Below, in pieces: positions 29,556-38,476 of a DNA stretch of 64,000 bases. Both the position numbers and the translations under genes were made by a program. The stretch comes from Nitrincola alkalilacustris (lineage in GTDB: Bacteria > Pseudomonadota > Gammaproteobacteria > Pseudomonadales > Balneatricaceae), in assembly GCF_008973755.1 (NCBI RefSeq), contig NZ_WBOM01000001.1, positions 124,001-188,000 on the forward strand. The letters run 5' to 3'. Each line of letters opens with the position of its first letter. Position 1 is the stretch's first letter. Below the pieces are notes generated by a model. The model did no database searches. It saw nothing but the letters and a program-made list of their open reading frames with translations, and was not told the DNA's origin.

Positions 29556-30569
29556 ATGAAGAAGATTGCAACACTTATCGGCGCTGCTGCGGTACTGACT
29601 GCATCTGCAGGTGTGAGTGCTAACACACTTGAAACCGTTAAAAACCGTGGTGCAGTACAGTGTGGTGTGAGTGACGGTCTGGCAGGCTTCTCAGCAACTG
29701 ACAGCGCTGGTCGCTGGCAGGGTCTGGATGCGGATTTCTGCCGTACTGTTGCTGCTGCTGTGCTGGGTGATGCTGAAAAGGTGAACTTTGTGTCACTGAC
29801 TGCTACTGAGCGCTTCACAGCTCTGCAGTCCGGCGAAATCGATGTGCTGCCACGTAACACTACCTGGACGCTGACGCGTGACGCATCACTGGGTCTGAAC
29901 TTCACCGGTGTTAACTACTACGACGGTCAGGGCTTCCTGGTCAGCAAGGACTTGGGCGTTTCCAGTGCCAAGGAGCTGGATGGCGCGTCTGTCTGCATCT
30001 CCTCCGGTACGACTACCGAGCTTAACCTGGCTGACTACTTCCGCATGAACGGCATGTCCTATGAGCCGGTTCTGTATGATACGTCTGACCAGACAATCTC
30101 CGGTTTCGAAGCAGGACGTTGCGATATCCTGACTTCTGATCAGTCTCAGCTCTACTCTCTGCGTATCGGTATGTCCGATCCAGACAGTGCTGAAGTACTG
30201 CCTGAAGTCATCTCCAAGGAGCCTCTGGGGCCTGTTGTCCGCCAAGGTGATGATCAGTGGTTTAACATCGTCAAATGGGCACTCTTCGCTCAGGTTAATG
30301 CTGAAGAGTTGGGTGTGACCAGTGCCAATGTTGATGAGATGAAGGGTTCAAATGATCCCAACGTGCAGCGTCTGCTGGGTACCTCAGGCAATATGGGAGA
30401 GCTGCTGGGTCTGGACAACGAATGGGCTTACAACATTGTGAAGCAGGTAGGTAACTACGGTGAAGTGTTCGAGCGTACTGTTGGTACAGGCTCACCACTT
30501 CAGATCGCGCGTGGTTTGAATGCTCTGTGGACAGACGGTGGTCTGCAATACGCTCCACCTATCCGCTAA
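29556..30569 (+). CDS. aapJ: general L-amino acid ABC transporter, periplasmic binding protein AapJ
   Basis: A 337-residue family 3 solute-binding protein with a signal peptide (KKIATLIGAAAVLTASAGVSA, cleaved before NTLETV). The mature region starts 'TVKNRGAVQCGVSDGLAGFS' and includes FTALQSGEIDVLPRNTTWTL, typical of AapJ/BztA proteins, which accept many L-amino acids, often glutamate, glutamine and aspartate. GGGAG lies seven bases upstream of the chosen ATG. It is first in an operon with two permeases and an ATPase, with its own hairpin after the stop. Confidence 0.92.
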   Translation: MKKIATLIGAAAVLTASAGVSANTLETVKNRGAVQCGVSDGLAGFSATDSAGRWQGLDADFCRTVAAAVLGDAEKVNFVSLTATERFTALQSGEIDVLPRNTTWTLTRDASLGLNFTGVNYYDGQGFLVSKDLGVSSAKELDGASVCISSGTTTELNLADYFRMNGMSYEPVLYDTSDQTISGFEAGRCDILTSDQSQLYSLRIGMSDPDSAEVLPEVISKEPLGPVVRQGDDQWFNIVKWALFAQVNAEELGVTSANVDEMKGSNDPNVQRLLGTSGNMGELLGLDNEWAYNIVKQVGNYGEVFERTVGTGSPLQIARGLNALWTDGGLQYAPPIR

Positions 30570-30599
30570 TTCAAGTACTTAGTACGATAGTTGGATCAG

Positions 30600-30621
30600 A
30601 CCGGGAGCGCAGGCTCCCGGT
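30600..30621 (+). terminator. hairpin between aapJ and aapQ
   Basis: A perfect 9-bp stem, 30600-30608 with 30613-30621, loop GCAG. Only a short mixed T/G tail follows, so it probably acts as partial terminator or 3' end stabiliser for the aapJ message. Confidence 0.7.
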
Positions 30622-30687
30622 TTGGGTTCTGTCTGTATAATCTGTCGGGCTAAATGCCGACAGTGTAAAAGAGGCATTCTCCCCTCT

Positions 30688-31866
30688 ATGAAACCGAAAA
30701 ATAATACCGGCCTTCTCCGGCTGGTGTATAACCCAACCGCCCGAAGTATCTTCTACCAGGTGGTGATTGTTGGTCTGCTGCTCTGGTTCGTTCTGAACAT
30801 CGTCGGCAACGTCATGACCAACCTGGATCAGCGCGGCATCTCCACGGGCTTTCGCTTCCTGAGTCAGCCGGCTGGCTTTGGTATCTCACAATCCCTGATT
30901 GAATATGATGAAACCTTCACTTTCGGCAGGACCTTTTTTGTCGGTCTGCTGAACACCCTGCTGATATCGGCGCTGGGTATCATCACTGCGACCATTCTCG
31001 GGGTATTTGTCGGCATCAGCCGTTTATCGCCTAACTGGCTGCTGCGCAAACTGTCAATGGTCTACATTGAGATCCTGCGTAACATCCCGCTGCTGCTCCA
31101 GATCTTCTTCTGGTACTACGTAGTCTTGCAAGCGATGCCGCGACCGCGAGACAGTATATCGATAGGTGAAGCGATCTTTATCAATGTCAGGGGCATTTCG
31201 ATGCCCAAGCCGGTGGCCGACTCAGGGTTCGGTATCTATGTGGCATTGATTGTTGCAGCCATCATCGGTGTCATCGTGCTGGCGCGCTGGGCAAACAAGC
31301 GAATGATGGATACCGGTCAACAGTTCCCGACCTTCTGGGCTTCTGTCGGTATTCTGCTGGGAACCGTGATCATCGGATTCTTCCTGACTGGTAGACCGCT
31401 TGTTCTCGATTACCCGGAGCTGCGAGGCCTTAACTTCCGTGGTGGCATGACGCTGCTGCCTGAGTTGCTGGCGCTTTGGTTTGCGCTGACCATCTATACC
31501 AGTACCTATATCGCTGAGATAGTTCGATCTGGTATTGAGTCGGTTTCTCATGGCCAGACGGAAGCTTGTCGTGCATTGGGCCTGAATGAGGGGCAGCGTC
31601 TAAAGCTGGTTATTCTGCCGCAGGCGATGCGTGTCATGATCCCACCTATGACCAGTCAGTATCTTAACCTGGCGAAAAACTCCTCCCTGGCAACGGCTAT
31701 CGGCTATCCGGATCTGGTATCCGTGTTTGCCGGCACAACCCTGAACCAGACCGGACAGGCGATAGAGATCATCAGTATGACCATGCTGGTTTATCTGACG
31801 ATCAGCCTATCGGTATCGGCTTTCATGAACTGGTTCAACAGGCGCATGGCGTTGGTGGAGCGTTAA
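30688..31866 (+). CDS. aapQ: general L-amino acid ABC transporter permease AapQ
   Basis: A 392-residue inner-membrane permease of the His/Glu/Gln family. The first membrane segment is QVVIVGLLLWFVLNIVG; a loop and an extra pair of helices precede the conserved core, which is why it is longer than simple HisM-type permeases, as known for AapQ. The ATPase-contacting EAA loop is ACRALGLNEGQRLKLVILPQ. I chose the ATG at 30688 by homology; a GAGG lies about 14 bases upstream. Two bases separate its stop from aapM's start. Confidence 0.9.
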   Translation: MKPKNNTGLLRLVYNPTARSIFYQVVIVGLLLWFVLNIVGNVMTNLDQRGISTGFRFLSQPAGFGISQSLIEYDETFTFGRTFFVGLLNTLLISALGIITATILGVFVGISRLSPNWLLRKLSMVYIEILRNIPLLLQIFFWYYVVLQAMPRPRDSISIGEAIFINVRGISMPKPVADSGFGIYVALIVAAIIGVIVLARWANKRMMDTGQQFPTFWASVGILLGTVIIGFFLTGRPLVLDYPELRGLNFRGGMTLLPELLALWFALTIYTSTYIAEIVRSGIESVSHGQTEACRALGLNEGQRLKLVILPQAMRVMIPPMTSQYLNLAKNSSLATAIGYPDLVSVFAGTTLNQTGQAIEIISMTMLVYLTISLSVSAFMNWFNRRMALVER

Positions 31867-31867
31867 G

Positions 31868-32965
31868 ATGACTGAATTTACTCCAAAACCTGCACGTCCT
31901 GCACCGCTGAGCGAAGTCGGCCTGCTGGGCTGGATGCGCAAAAACCTTTTCTCGAATATCTCTAACTCGATCGTGACACTTCTGGGTCTGTATATAGTCT
32001 GGCAGGTGTTGAGCTGGGCGATCAGTTGGGGACTGCTGAATGCTGACTTTGTCGGTAATCATCGTTCCGACTGTGACAGTGGTGGCGCTTGTTGGGTGTT
32101 CATCAGTGTACGCTGGAATCTGTTCATGTATGGATTCTATCCACAAGACAGCTATTGGCGTCCGAACCTTGCGTTTATCCTGCTGATCGGTTTCCTGATC
32201 TGGTTGAGCGTGCCACGCATCCCTTTCAAGAAAGTGGGTGCGATTCTGTCCTTAACAGTCTTCCCGGTTGCAGCTTACATCCTGCTGTACGGAGGCATGG
32301 GTCTTGATGTGGTGCCAACTCACCGCTGGGGTGGCCTGATGCTGACACTGGTGTTGGCGCTGGTTGGCATAGTGGCAGCGATTCCGATAGGGATTCTGCT
32401 GGCGCTGGGGCGTCGCAGTACCAACATGCCGGCCGTGCGGCTGGTGTGTGTGATCTTTATCGAGTTCTGGCGTGGTGTACCACTGATCACCATCCTGTTC
32501 ATGGCGTCGGTGATGTTGCCGCTGTTCTTTGCCGGTGGTACGGATGCCGACAAACTGATGCGTGCGATGATCGGTATCATCATGTTCCAGTCAGCCTATA
32601 TGGCGGAGGTGGTGCGTGGTGGTCTGCAGGCGCTCGGTAAAGGTCAGTATGAGGGTGCGGATGCGCTGGGTCTGAGCTACTGGCAGAAGACCAACCTGAT
32701 CATCCTGCCTCAGGCATTGAAAATCATGATTCCGGGCATAGTGAATACGCTCATCTCTCTGTACAAGGATACCAGTCTGATTCTGATTATCGGTCTGCTA
32801 GATGTATTGGGAATGGTGCGGCAGGCGCTGGCTGACCCGGCCTGGCTGGGATATCCCGCTGAAGGTTATATATTTGCCGCCTTCATGTTCTGGATATTCT
32901 GTTTCAGCATGTCGCGCTACAGTGCCTATCTGGAGCGACGTCTTAACACCGGCCATAAAAGATAA
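31868..32965 (+). CDS. aapM: general L-amino acid ABC transporter permease AapM
   Basis: The second permease of the importer, 365 residues, with several hydrophobic segments (for example ILLIGFLIWLSV and LTLVLALVGIVAAIPIGILL) and the EAA loop GADALGLSYWQKTNLIILPQ. A soluble insertion with two Cys (about residues 62-70, RSDCDSGGACW) lies in the periplasmic region, as in other AapM proteins. It pairs with AapQ as a heterodimer. Confidence 0.9.
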   Translation: MTEFTPKPARPAPLSEVGLLGWMRKNLFSNISNSIVTLLGLYIVWQVLSWAISWGLLNADFVGNHRSDCDSGGACWVFISVRWNLFMYGFYPQDSYWRPNLAFILLIGFLIWLSVPRIPFKKVGAILSLTVFPVAAYILLYGGMGLDVVPTHRWGGLMLTLVLALVGIVAAIPIGILLALGRRSTNMPAVRLVCVIFIEFWRGVPLITILFMASVMLPLFFAGGTDADKLMRAMIGIIMFQSAYMAEVVRGGLQALGKGQYEGADALGLSYWQKTNLIILPQALKIMIPGIVNTLISLYKDTSLILIIGLLDVLGMVRQALADPAWLGYPAEGYIFAAFMFWIFCFSMSRYSAYLERRLNTGHKR

Positions 32966-32980
32966 GTGGAGTCGTGGTCA

Positions 32981-33730
32981 ATGACTACTGAAGATAAGTT
33001 TGTAATTACACTCAATAACGTCAATAAGTGGTACGGTGAGTTTCACGTTCTCAAGGATATCAATCTGAACGTCAAGATGGGCGAGAAGATCGTTATCTGT
33101 GGACCTTCCGGATCCGGTAAATCAACCATGATCCGTTGTATCAACCACCTGGAAGAGCATCAGGAAGGGGAGATCATCGTTGATGGTGTGGTGCTGAACA
33201 ATGACCTGAAGAATATCGGTCAGATCCGCAAGGAAGTCGGGATGGTGTTTCAGCACTTCAACCTCTTCCCGCATCTGACAGTGTTGCAGAACTGCACACT
33301 GGCACCGATATGGGTACGCAAGATGCCGAAGAAGGAAGCGGAAGCGATCGCGATGAAATATCTCGAGCGCGTCAAGATTCCTGAGCAGGCAAACAAGTAC
33401 CCCGGTCAGTTGTCAGGCGGTCAGCAGCAACGTGTAGCGATAGCGCGCAGTCTGTGCATGAACCCGCGAGTGATGCTGTTTGATGAGCCGACCTCAGCGC
33501 TTGACCCTGAGATGATCAAGGAAGTACTGGATGTCATGGTGCAACTGGCCAGCGAAGGGATGACCATGCTCTGCGTGACGCACGAGATGGGCTTTGCCAA
33601 GAAGGTTGCGGATCGCGTAATCTTCATGGATGCCGGTCAGATCGTTGAGGAGAACGAGCCGGAGGAGTTCTTCAACAACCCTCAATCAGATCGTACCAAA
33701 CTCTTCCTCAGCCAGATTCTTGGTCACTGA
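32981..33730 (+). CDS. aapP: general L-amino acid ABC transporter ATPase AapP
   Basis: A 249-residue ATPase: Walker [11 protein letters not shown]-loop [11 protein letters not shown], signature LSGGQQQR, Walker [14 protein letters not shown] and switch His in [10 protein letters not shown]. It powers AapQM. The ATG at 32981, with a GGAG nine bases before, is preferred over an in-frame start at 32966. The stop codon lies inside a perfect 8-bp palindrome (33728-33735/33738-33745). Confidence 0.95.
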   Translation: MTTEDKFVITLNNVNKWYGEFHVLKDINLNVKMGEKIVICGPSGSGKSTMIRCINHLEEHQEGEIIVDGVVLNNDLKNIGQIRKEVGMVFQHFNLFPHLTVLQNCTLAPIWVRKMPKKEAEAIAMKYLERVKIPEQANKYPGQLSGGQQQRVAIARSLCMNPRVMLFDEPTSALDPEMIKEVLDVMVQLASEGMTMLCVTHEMGFAKKVADRVIFMDAGQIVEENEPEEFFNNPQSDRTKLFLSQILGH

Positions 33731-33748
33731 CCTGCTGGCAGGTCATCG

Positions 33749-33797
33749 CTGGCAACTGCTCCTGCATTGCCAGCATACTGCACATCCCTGTGCATAA
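33749..33797 (-). repeat. 49-nt two-hairpin repeat, copy 1
   Basis: Read on the minus strand, this 49-base unit differs from the copy at 48013-48061 at one position only. It forms two hairpins: TGCACA/TGTGCA around GGGA, and a 7-bp CTGGCAA/TTGCCAG stem. It lies between the end of aapP and the terminator at 33796-33823, which it overlaps by two bases. Confidence 0.9.
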
Positions 33798-33823
33798 AAG
33801 GGCAGCCCATTGGCTGCCCTTTT
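33796..33823 (+). terminator. rho-independent terminator of the aap operon
   Basis: AAAAGGGCAGCC (33796-33807) pairs perfectly with GGCTGCCCTTTT (33812-33823) over loop CATT. The flanking A and T runs allow it to work in both directions. The remaining sequence to 34068 shows no convincing element. Confidence 0.9.
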
Positions 33824-34068
33824 CGTTATATGGACAGATTTCGGCAAAGGTATCTGCCTTGAGGTGTCGGTTATATACATGATAACTGATTCAAAAGTGA
33901 AATTTTCACGTAGACTTGATATAAACCACTGAACGTTAACAGGTGATCCCCGGTGGGTAGGGAACTCTGCTTACAGCCTTCGCTCAAACGGCTGTACAGG
34001 GTCTGTTCGCTGTCTGACGTTCAGATTTTGTTATTTTAAGCAGGCAGCCATGTTGCAGAGGCAGACTA

Positions 34069-35133
34069 TTGAAGATTTTAATACTGAAGCTCACTACCCT
34101 GTTTAGTCTTGCAACGCTGCTTGCCGCCTGTGGTAATGAAGCTCCTGCACGAACCGGCCCTCCTCCGACGCGTGATCATCTGGTTGAGGTGCATCGTGCC
34201 GAGCTGGTCAATGCAGCGATAGAGCGAGTGCGAACTGGCTCACTGCGTGCCAGTACCGAAGTCAAGCTTTTTACCCAGGAAGAGGGGCGTATCACTGCTT
34301 TACCTTACTATCCGGGAGATGCTGTCAAACAGGGTGATCTGGTTGCACAACTGGATGACGCACTGTTATCGGCGCAGCTGCAACGGGCAAGGGCGCAGCT
34401 GGCTCAGGCTAGGCAGGATCTTGAGCGGGTCAGGTCTCTGGCGCAGCGAAACCTGGTATCAACTGAAGAGCTACTGAGACGTGAAACAGAGCTTGAGAGT
34501 GCGCGTGCTGAAGAGGCGATTCTATCAACGCGGTTAAGTTATACCCGGATTCTGGCCCCTTTTGATGGTGTTATCACCGAGCGCCTGAGCGAAACAGGTA
34601 ATATTGCGCAGCGTTATACTCATCTCCTGACATTGGCTGATCACAGTACACTGGTCGCTGATGTCACCTTGTCGGAACTGGTACTTGCGAATCTGGTTGA
34701 AGGTGGCTCGGCCGAGATCACCATCGATGCTCTGGGTGGCGGGGGGCGGTTTACCGGTACGATCAGTCGTATCTATCCCAATGTCGACCCGATTACCCGG
34801 CGTGGTCAGATAGAGGTAGCGCTGCATCCGGTGCCTCAGGGGGCAAGGCCTGGTCAGTTGGTACGTGTGAATCTGTCCAGTACTGCCGGTGAGCGTTTGC
34901 TGGTGCCGTTCAGTGCACTGCGATTTGATCAGAATGAGTACATGTATGTGATTGATGATGCTGCCTCTGTTGTACGTAAGCCGGTTGTAACCGGGTTGCG
35001 TATCGGTGATCAGGTTGAAGTGTTGCAGGGTATTGAGCCTGGCGACAAGATAGTGACACGTGGCTTTCTCGGTTTGACCGAAGGGCGAGAGGTACGGGTG
35101 GTGACACCTCTTTCAGAACGCCAGGAAACCTGA
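34069..35133 (+). CDS. RND efflux periplasmic adaptor (membrane fusion) lipoprotein
   Basis: A 354-residue adaptor that links an inner-membrane RND pump to an outer-membrane channel. It has a lipoprotein signal (KILILKLTTLFSLATLLAAC, acylated Cys about residue 21), a lipoyl half (YYPGDAVKQGDLVAQLDD), a coiled-coil hairpin (about 95-145), the second lipoyl half (LAPFDGVITERLSETGNI), and beta-barrel domains. The start is a TTG with AGAGG eight bases upstream; an ATG at 34050 is out of frame. It is followed by the pump gene after 13 bases. Substrate unknown. Confidence 0.88.
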   Translation: MKILILKLTTLFSLATLLAACGNEAPARTGPPPTRDHLVEVHRAELVNAAIERVRTGSLRASTEVKLFTQEEGRITALPYYPGDAVKQGDLVAQLDDALLSAQLQRARAQLAQARQDLERVRSLAQRNLVSTEELLRRETELESARAEEAILSTRLSYTRILAPFDGVITERLSETGNIAQRYTHLLTLADHSTLVADVTLSELVLANLVEGGSAEITIDALGGGGRFTGTISRIYPNVDPITRRGQIEVALHPVPQGARPGQLVRVNLSSTAGERLLVPFSALRFDQNEYMYVIDDAASVVRKPVVTGLRIGDQVEVLQGIEPGDKIVTRGFLGLTEGREVRVVTPLSERQET

Positions 35134-35146
35134 CAGGAGCACAGCA

Positions 35147-38100
35147 ATGACCAGAGCACCACTTCGGCACGGTTCAGGGTTGGCCGGTTGGTCAATCAAG
35201 CATCCAGTCGGTGTCTGCATGATCGCGCTTGCCGTGGTGATACTCGGACTCTTCAGCCTGGGACGCCTTTCGGTTGATCTGCTGCCGCGCCTGATCTATC
35301 CCGAAATAAGGGTCACTGTGATCGATCCCGGCGTGCCTGCTCCGGTCATGGAGGACCGAATTACCCGCTATCTGGAGGAGCAACTGGCCGTTACCGAGGA
35401 CCTGGTCAGTATCCAGTCCACAACCGGTGTTGGTCGCTCCACGGTTGATCTTTCTTTTCCTTATGGCAAGGACATCGATCTGGCATTGCGAGACGCCAGT
35501 ACCCGGCTTGATCGTGCGCGGCGCTTTCTACCTGACTCGATCGATCAGCCAACCATCTTCAAGCGCGATCCTGCGCAGATCCCTGTGCTGGAGTATGCCA
35601 TCAGTTCACCTTTGAAAGATCCTGTGGAGCTGCGCAGTTGGACTGATGATGTTTTCTCCAAATGGTTCATTAACCTGCCGGGTGTGGCTGCGGCTGAAAC
35701 CGGTGGTGGTCTTGAGCGTGAAATACAGATTCTGCCGGATCAGCAGCGACTGGCAGGGCTCGGACTGTCGGTTGAGGATCTGATACAGGCGCTGGATCGT
35801 GGCAATCGGCAGGATTCTGCCGGACGCTTGCGCATGGAAGGGCAGGAGATATCCGGTCGTATCAGTGGCCGTTTCGAAACAGTGGCGGAACTAGCGGGTT
35901 TACCCCTGAGGTTGTCAGATGGCAGCACAATAGCATTAAGTGAAGTGGCGCAGGTGCTGGATACACACAAGGATGAAGGGCTACGAGTTCGTGCGGATGG
36001 TGTGCCCAGCGTTAAACTGTCGATTCAGAAGCAACCACTGGCCAACACCATCTCGGTCGCCAATGTTGTGCAGCAGCGACTTGACTGGCTGTTGGAGCAG
36101 GGGTTGCTGCCCGGCGATATTCAGATCACGCCGGTTGCTGATCAGTCCATTTATGTCCGCCAGGCAGTCAATAACTCAGTGCTGGCGGTGATCAGTGGCG
36201 CTCTGCTGGCAATGTCGATGGTGTATCTGTTTCTTGGGAATCTGCGTCGGACGCTGATTATCGGCAGCGCCATACCGATTGCCGTGATGGTGACCTTCAT
36301 CCTTATGGGGATTGGCGGGCTGACCCTGAATATCATGACTCTCGGTGGTTTAGCCCTCGGAGTGGGTATGCTGGTGGATAACACGATAGTCATGCTGGAA
36401 AACATCTATCGACATCAGCGCGAAGGGGAGGCATCTGCTGATGATGCCGCCAATGCCGCAGCTGAGGTCAACAGCGCCATCGTCGCGTCCACATCGACCA
36501 ATCTGGCGGCCGTGCTGCCTTTCCTGTTCGTCGGCGGACTGGTTGGGCTGCTCTTTCGTGAGCTGATAGTGACGATTTCAGCTGCGATTTTTGCATCCAT
36601 GGTGATTGCACTGACGCTGGTGCCAGCACTTGCATCAAGGGTCAGAACCACTCGTGTGAGCTGGTTCCGGCGCCAGTTTGACCGGTTTATCGGTCTCCTG
36701 CAGCGGGGCTACTCCGGTCTGATCCGTCAGGTACTGCGTTTTCGCTGGCCCATTCCGATTCTGTTTCTGACTGGACTGTTTTTCAGTGTTCCAACCTTCA
36801 CCAGCGGTGAGCAGACGTTTCTGCCGACACTGGATGATGGCCAGATCCAGGTCAGAATGATCGGTGATCCGGGCATGGCGCTGGATGAGATGGATCAACG
36901 GGTGTTGATCGTTGAGGAGCTGTTTCGCCAGCAGCCGGAGGTGGAGAGTATTTTCACGGTATCCGGTGGCTGGGTTTTCGGACGGGCATCACGCGAGGCA
37001 TCCAACCAGGCGACACTGACCGTTCAACTGGTGCCTGTGTCTCAGCGTGAGGCCAGCAGTCAGCAGTGGATCAACCGCATGAATCGAGCAATCGCTGAAA
37101 AACAGATGTCCGGGTTGAATGTGCGCATGAGTCAGCGTGGTATCAGAGGGATTCGCACCAGTACGGGTGATGATGATATCAGTATCCGGATTCAGGGGAA
37201 CGATCTGGAGGTGCTGGATAGTCTGGCACGTCAGGCTATTCGGAATCTGCGTGGTGTAGAGGGTTTACAGAATCTGGCTTACTCCTCAGAGGAGGAGTCG
37301 CTGGAGCTGGATATCGTGATTGATCGGGAGCGGGCGAGTGCACTCGGATTTGATGTTGAGGATCTGAACCGTGCCATGCGAGTTGCGCTTGAGGGTCGGG
37401 TTGTAACTGACTTCCTTGATGGAGGCCGCTCTTATGATGTGCGGGTCAGGTTGCCCAGGCAGGATGCCAATGATCCACAGGATCTTGAGTCGATACTCCT
37501 GTTCCCTGCGAGCAGTGGCAGGCTGCCGGTTTATCTTGGTGATGTGGCCCGTATCGATATGATCCGCTCGCCTGCAACGATCAAACGCGATAGCCAGATG
37601 CGTATAGTTGAAGTCAGTGCAACCCTGATGTCCGGTTATACGCTCGGTGGTGTGCTTGCTGATATTGAAACAGCGATGGCACAGACGCCGCTGCCGGAAG
37701 GCTACAGTCGTTATGATGGTGGTGCTGCCGAAGTATTGGCGCAGGGGCAGCGAATGACAACGATTCTACTGGGACTGGCGCTGTTTCTGGTGTTTGTCGT
37801 CATGGCGGTGCAGTATGAGTCACTGCGTAACCCTCTGGTGATTATTATCAGCGTGCCTTTTGCGGCGATAGGTGTGGCCCTGGGTATCAATATTCTGGGT
37901 ATGCCGATCTCCATGCCGGTTTGGCTGGGAATGATCATGCTGGCTGGGATCGTGGTGAATAATGCCATCGTACTCGTTGAGTATATCGAGCTGGCGCGTG
38001 ACAAGGGCCGCAGCCGGGATGAGGCGATCTTAGAAGCTGCTCGCCTGCGCATGAGGCCGATCATGATGACGACCATGACGACAGTCGCCGGTATGATGCC

Positions 38101-38281
38101 GCTGGCGATCGGTATTGGCGAGGGCTCAGAAATGTTGCAGCCACTGGCTGTGGCGATCGTATGGGGGTTGAGCTTCTCCATGCTGGTCGGGCTGCTGCTG
38201 GTACCAGTGATCTACTCCCTGTTGCACCCGGAACGGAAACCCGGCAGCATCGTGCATACTGAGCCTGCGATACAAAGTTGA
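35147..38281 (+). CDS. RND-family efflux pump (AcrB/HAE1-like)
   Basis: A 1044-residue inner-membrane proton antiporter, full length. It starts with a cytoplasmic tail and TM1 (about residues 20-40), then the first porter domain; the proton-relay TM4 reads GVGMLVDNTIVMLENI, keeping the first relay Asp while the second is Asn, as seen in many non-AcrB HAE1 proteins. A second repeated half begins about residue 525, and TM11 'LAGIVVNNAIVLVEYIEL' is clear. It forms a tripartite pump with the adjacent adaptor; no outer-membrane factor or local regulator is present. Substrates cannot be predicted. Confidence 0.92.
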   Translation: MTRAPLRHGSGLAGWSIKHPVGVCMIALAVVILGLFSLGRLSVDLLPRLIYPEIRVTVIDPGVPAPVMEDRITRYLEEQLAVTEDLVSIQSTTGVGRSTVDLSFPYGKDIDLALRDASTRLDRARRFLPDSIDQPTIFKRDPAQIPVLEYAISSPLKDPVELRSWTDDVFSKWFINLPGVAAAETGGGLEREIQILPDQQRLAGLGLSVEDLIQALDRGNRQDSAGRLRMEGQEISGRISGRFETVAELAGLPLRLSDGSTIALSEVAQVLDTHKDEGLRVRADGVPSVKLSIQKQPLANTISVANVVQQRLDWLLEQGLLPGDIQITPVADQSIYVRQAVNNSVLAVISGALLAMSMVYLFLGNLRRTLIIGSAIPIAVMVTFILMGIGGLTLNIMTLGGLALGVGMLVDNTIVMLENIYRHQREGEASADDAANAAAEVNSAIVASTSTNLAAVLPFLFVGGLVGLLFRELIVTISAAIFASMVIALTLVPALASRVRTTRVSWFRRQFDRFIGLLQRGYSGLIRQVLRFRWPIPILFLTGLFFSVPTFTSGEQTFLPTLDDGQIQVRMIGDPGMALDEMDQRVLIVEELFRQQPEVESIFTVSGGWVFGRASREASNQATLTVQLVPVSQREASSQQWINRMNRAIAEKQMSGLNVRMSQRGIRGIRTSTGDDDISIRIQGNDLEVLDSLARQAIRNLRGVEGLQNLAYSSEEESLELDIVIDRERASALGFDVEDLNRAMRVALEGRVVTDFLDGGRSYDVRVRLPRQDANDPQDLESILLFPASSGRLPVYLGDVARIDMIRSPATIKRDSQMRIVEVSATLMSGYTLGGVLADIETAMAQTPLPEGYSRYDGGAAEVLAQGQRMTTILLGLALFLVFVVMAVQYESLRNPLVIIISVPFAAIGVALGINILGMPISMPVWLGMIMLAGIVVNNAIVLVEYIELARDKGRSRDEAILEAARLRMRPIMMTTMTTVAGMMPLAIGIGEGSEMLQPLAVAIVWGLSFSMLVGLLLVPVIYSLLHPERKPGSIVHTEPAIQS

Positions 38282-38408
38282 ACTTATGGCTGACTCTGCT
38301 GACGTAAACATATCGTTCAGTGGCTTCATTCTGTACTGACTCTGATATAAGATGCTCTGCTTGAAGGAGTAGTGTATCGAATAGGATGTCTGAGAACAGA
38401 ATTCAGTC

Positions 38409-38434
38409 GAATGGGGAGCCGGTGCTCCCCATTC
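38409..38434 (+). terminator. terminator-like hairpin after the RND operon
   Basis: A perfect 11-bp stem (38409-38419 with 38424-38434) with loop CGGT. The tail GTGCGTTT is not a pure T run, so efficiency is uncertain, but the stem is strong and sits between two unrelated gene sets. Confidence 0.65.
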
Positions 38435-38476
38435 GTGCGTTTAAACCTTAGTTAAAAGTAATCAGGCTATAACCGG

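Noticed and set aside
33929-34024. Inverted 8-mers CTGAACGT (33929-33936) and ACGTTCAG (34017-34024)
   Set aside because: They are 80 bases apart with no supporting structure between; chance occurrence is likely.
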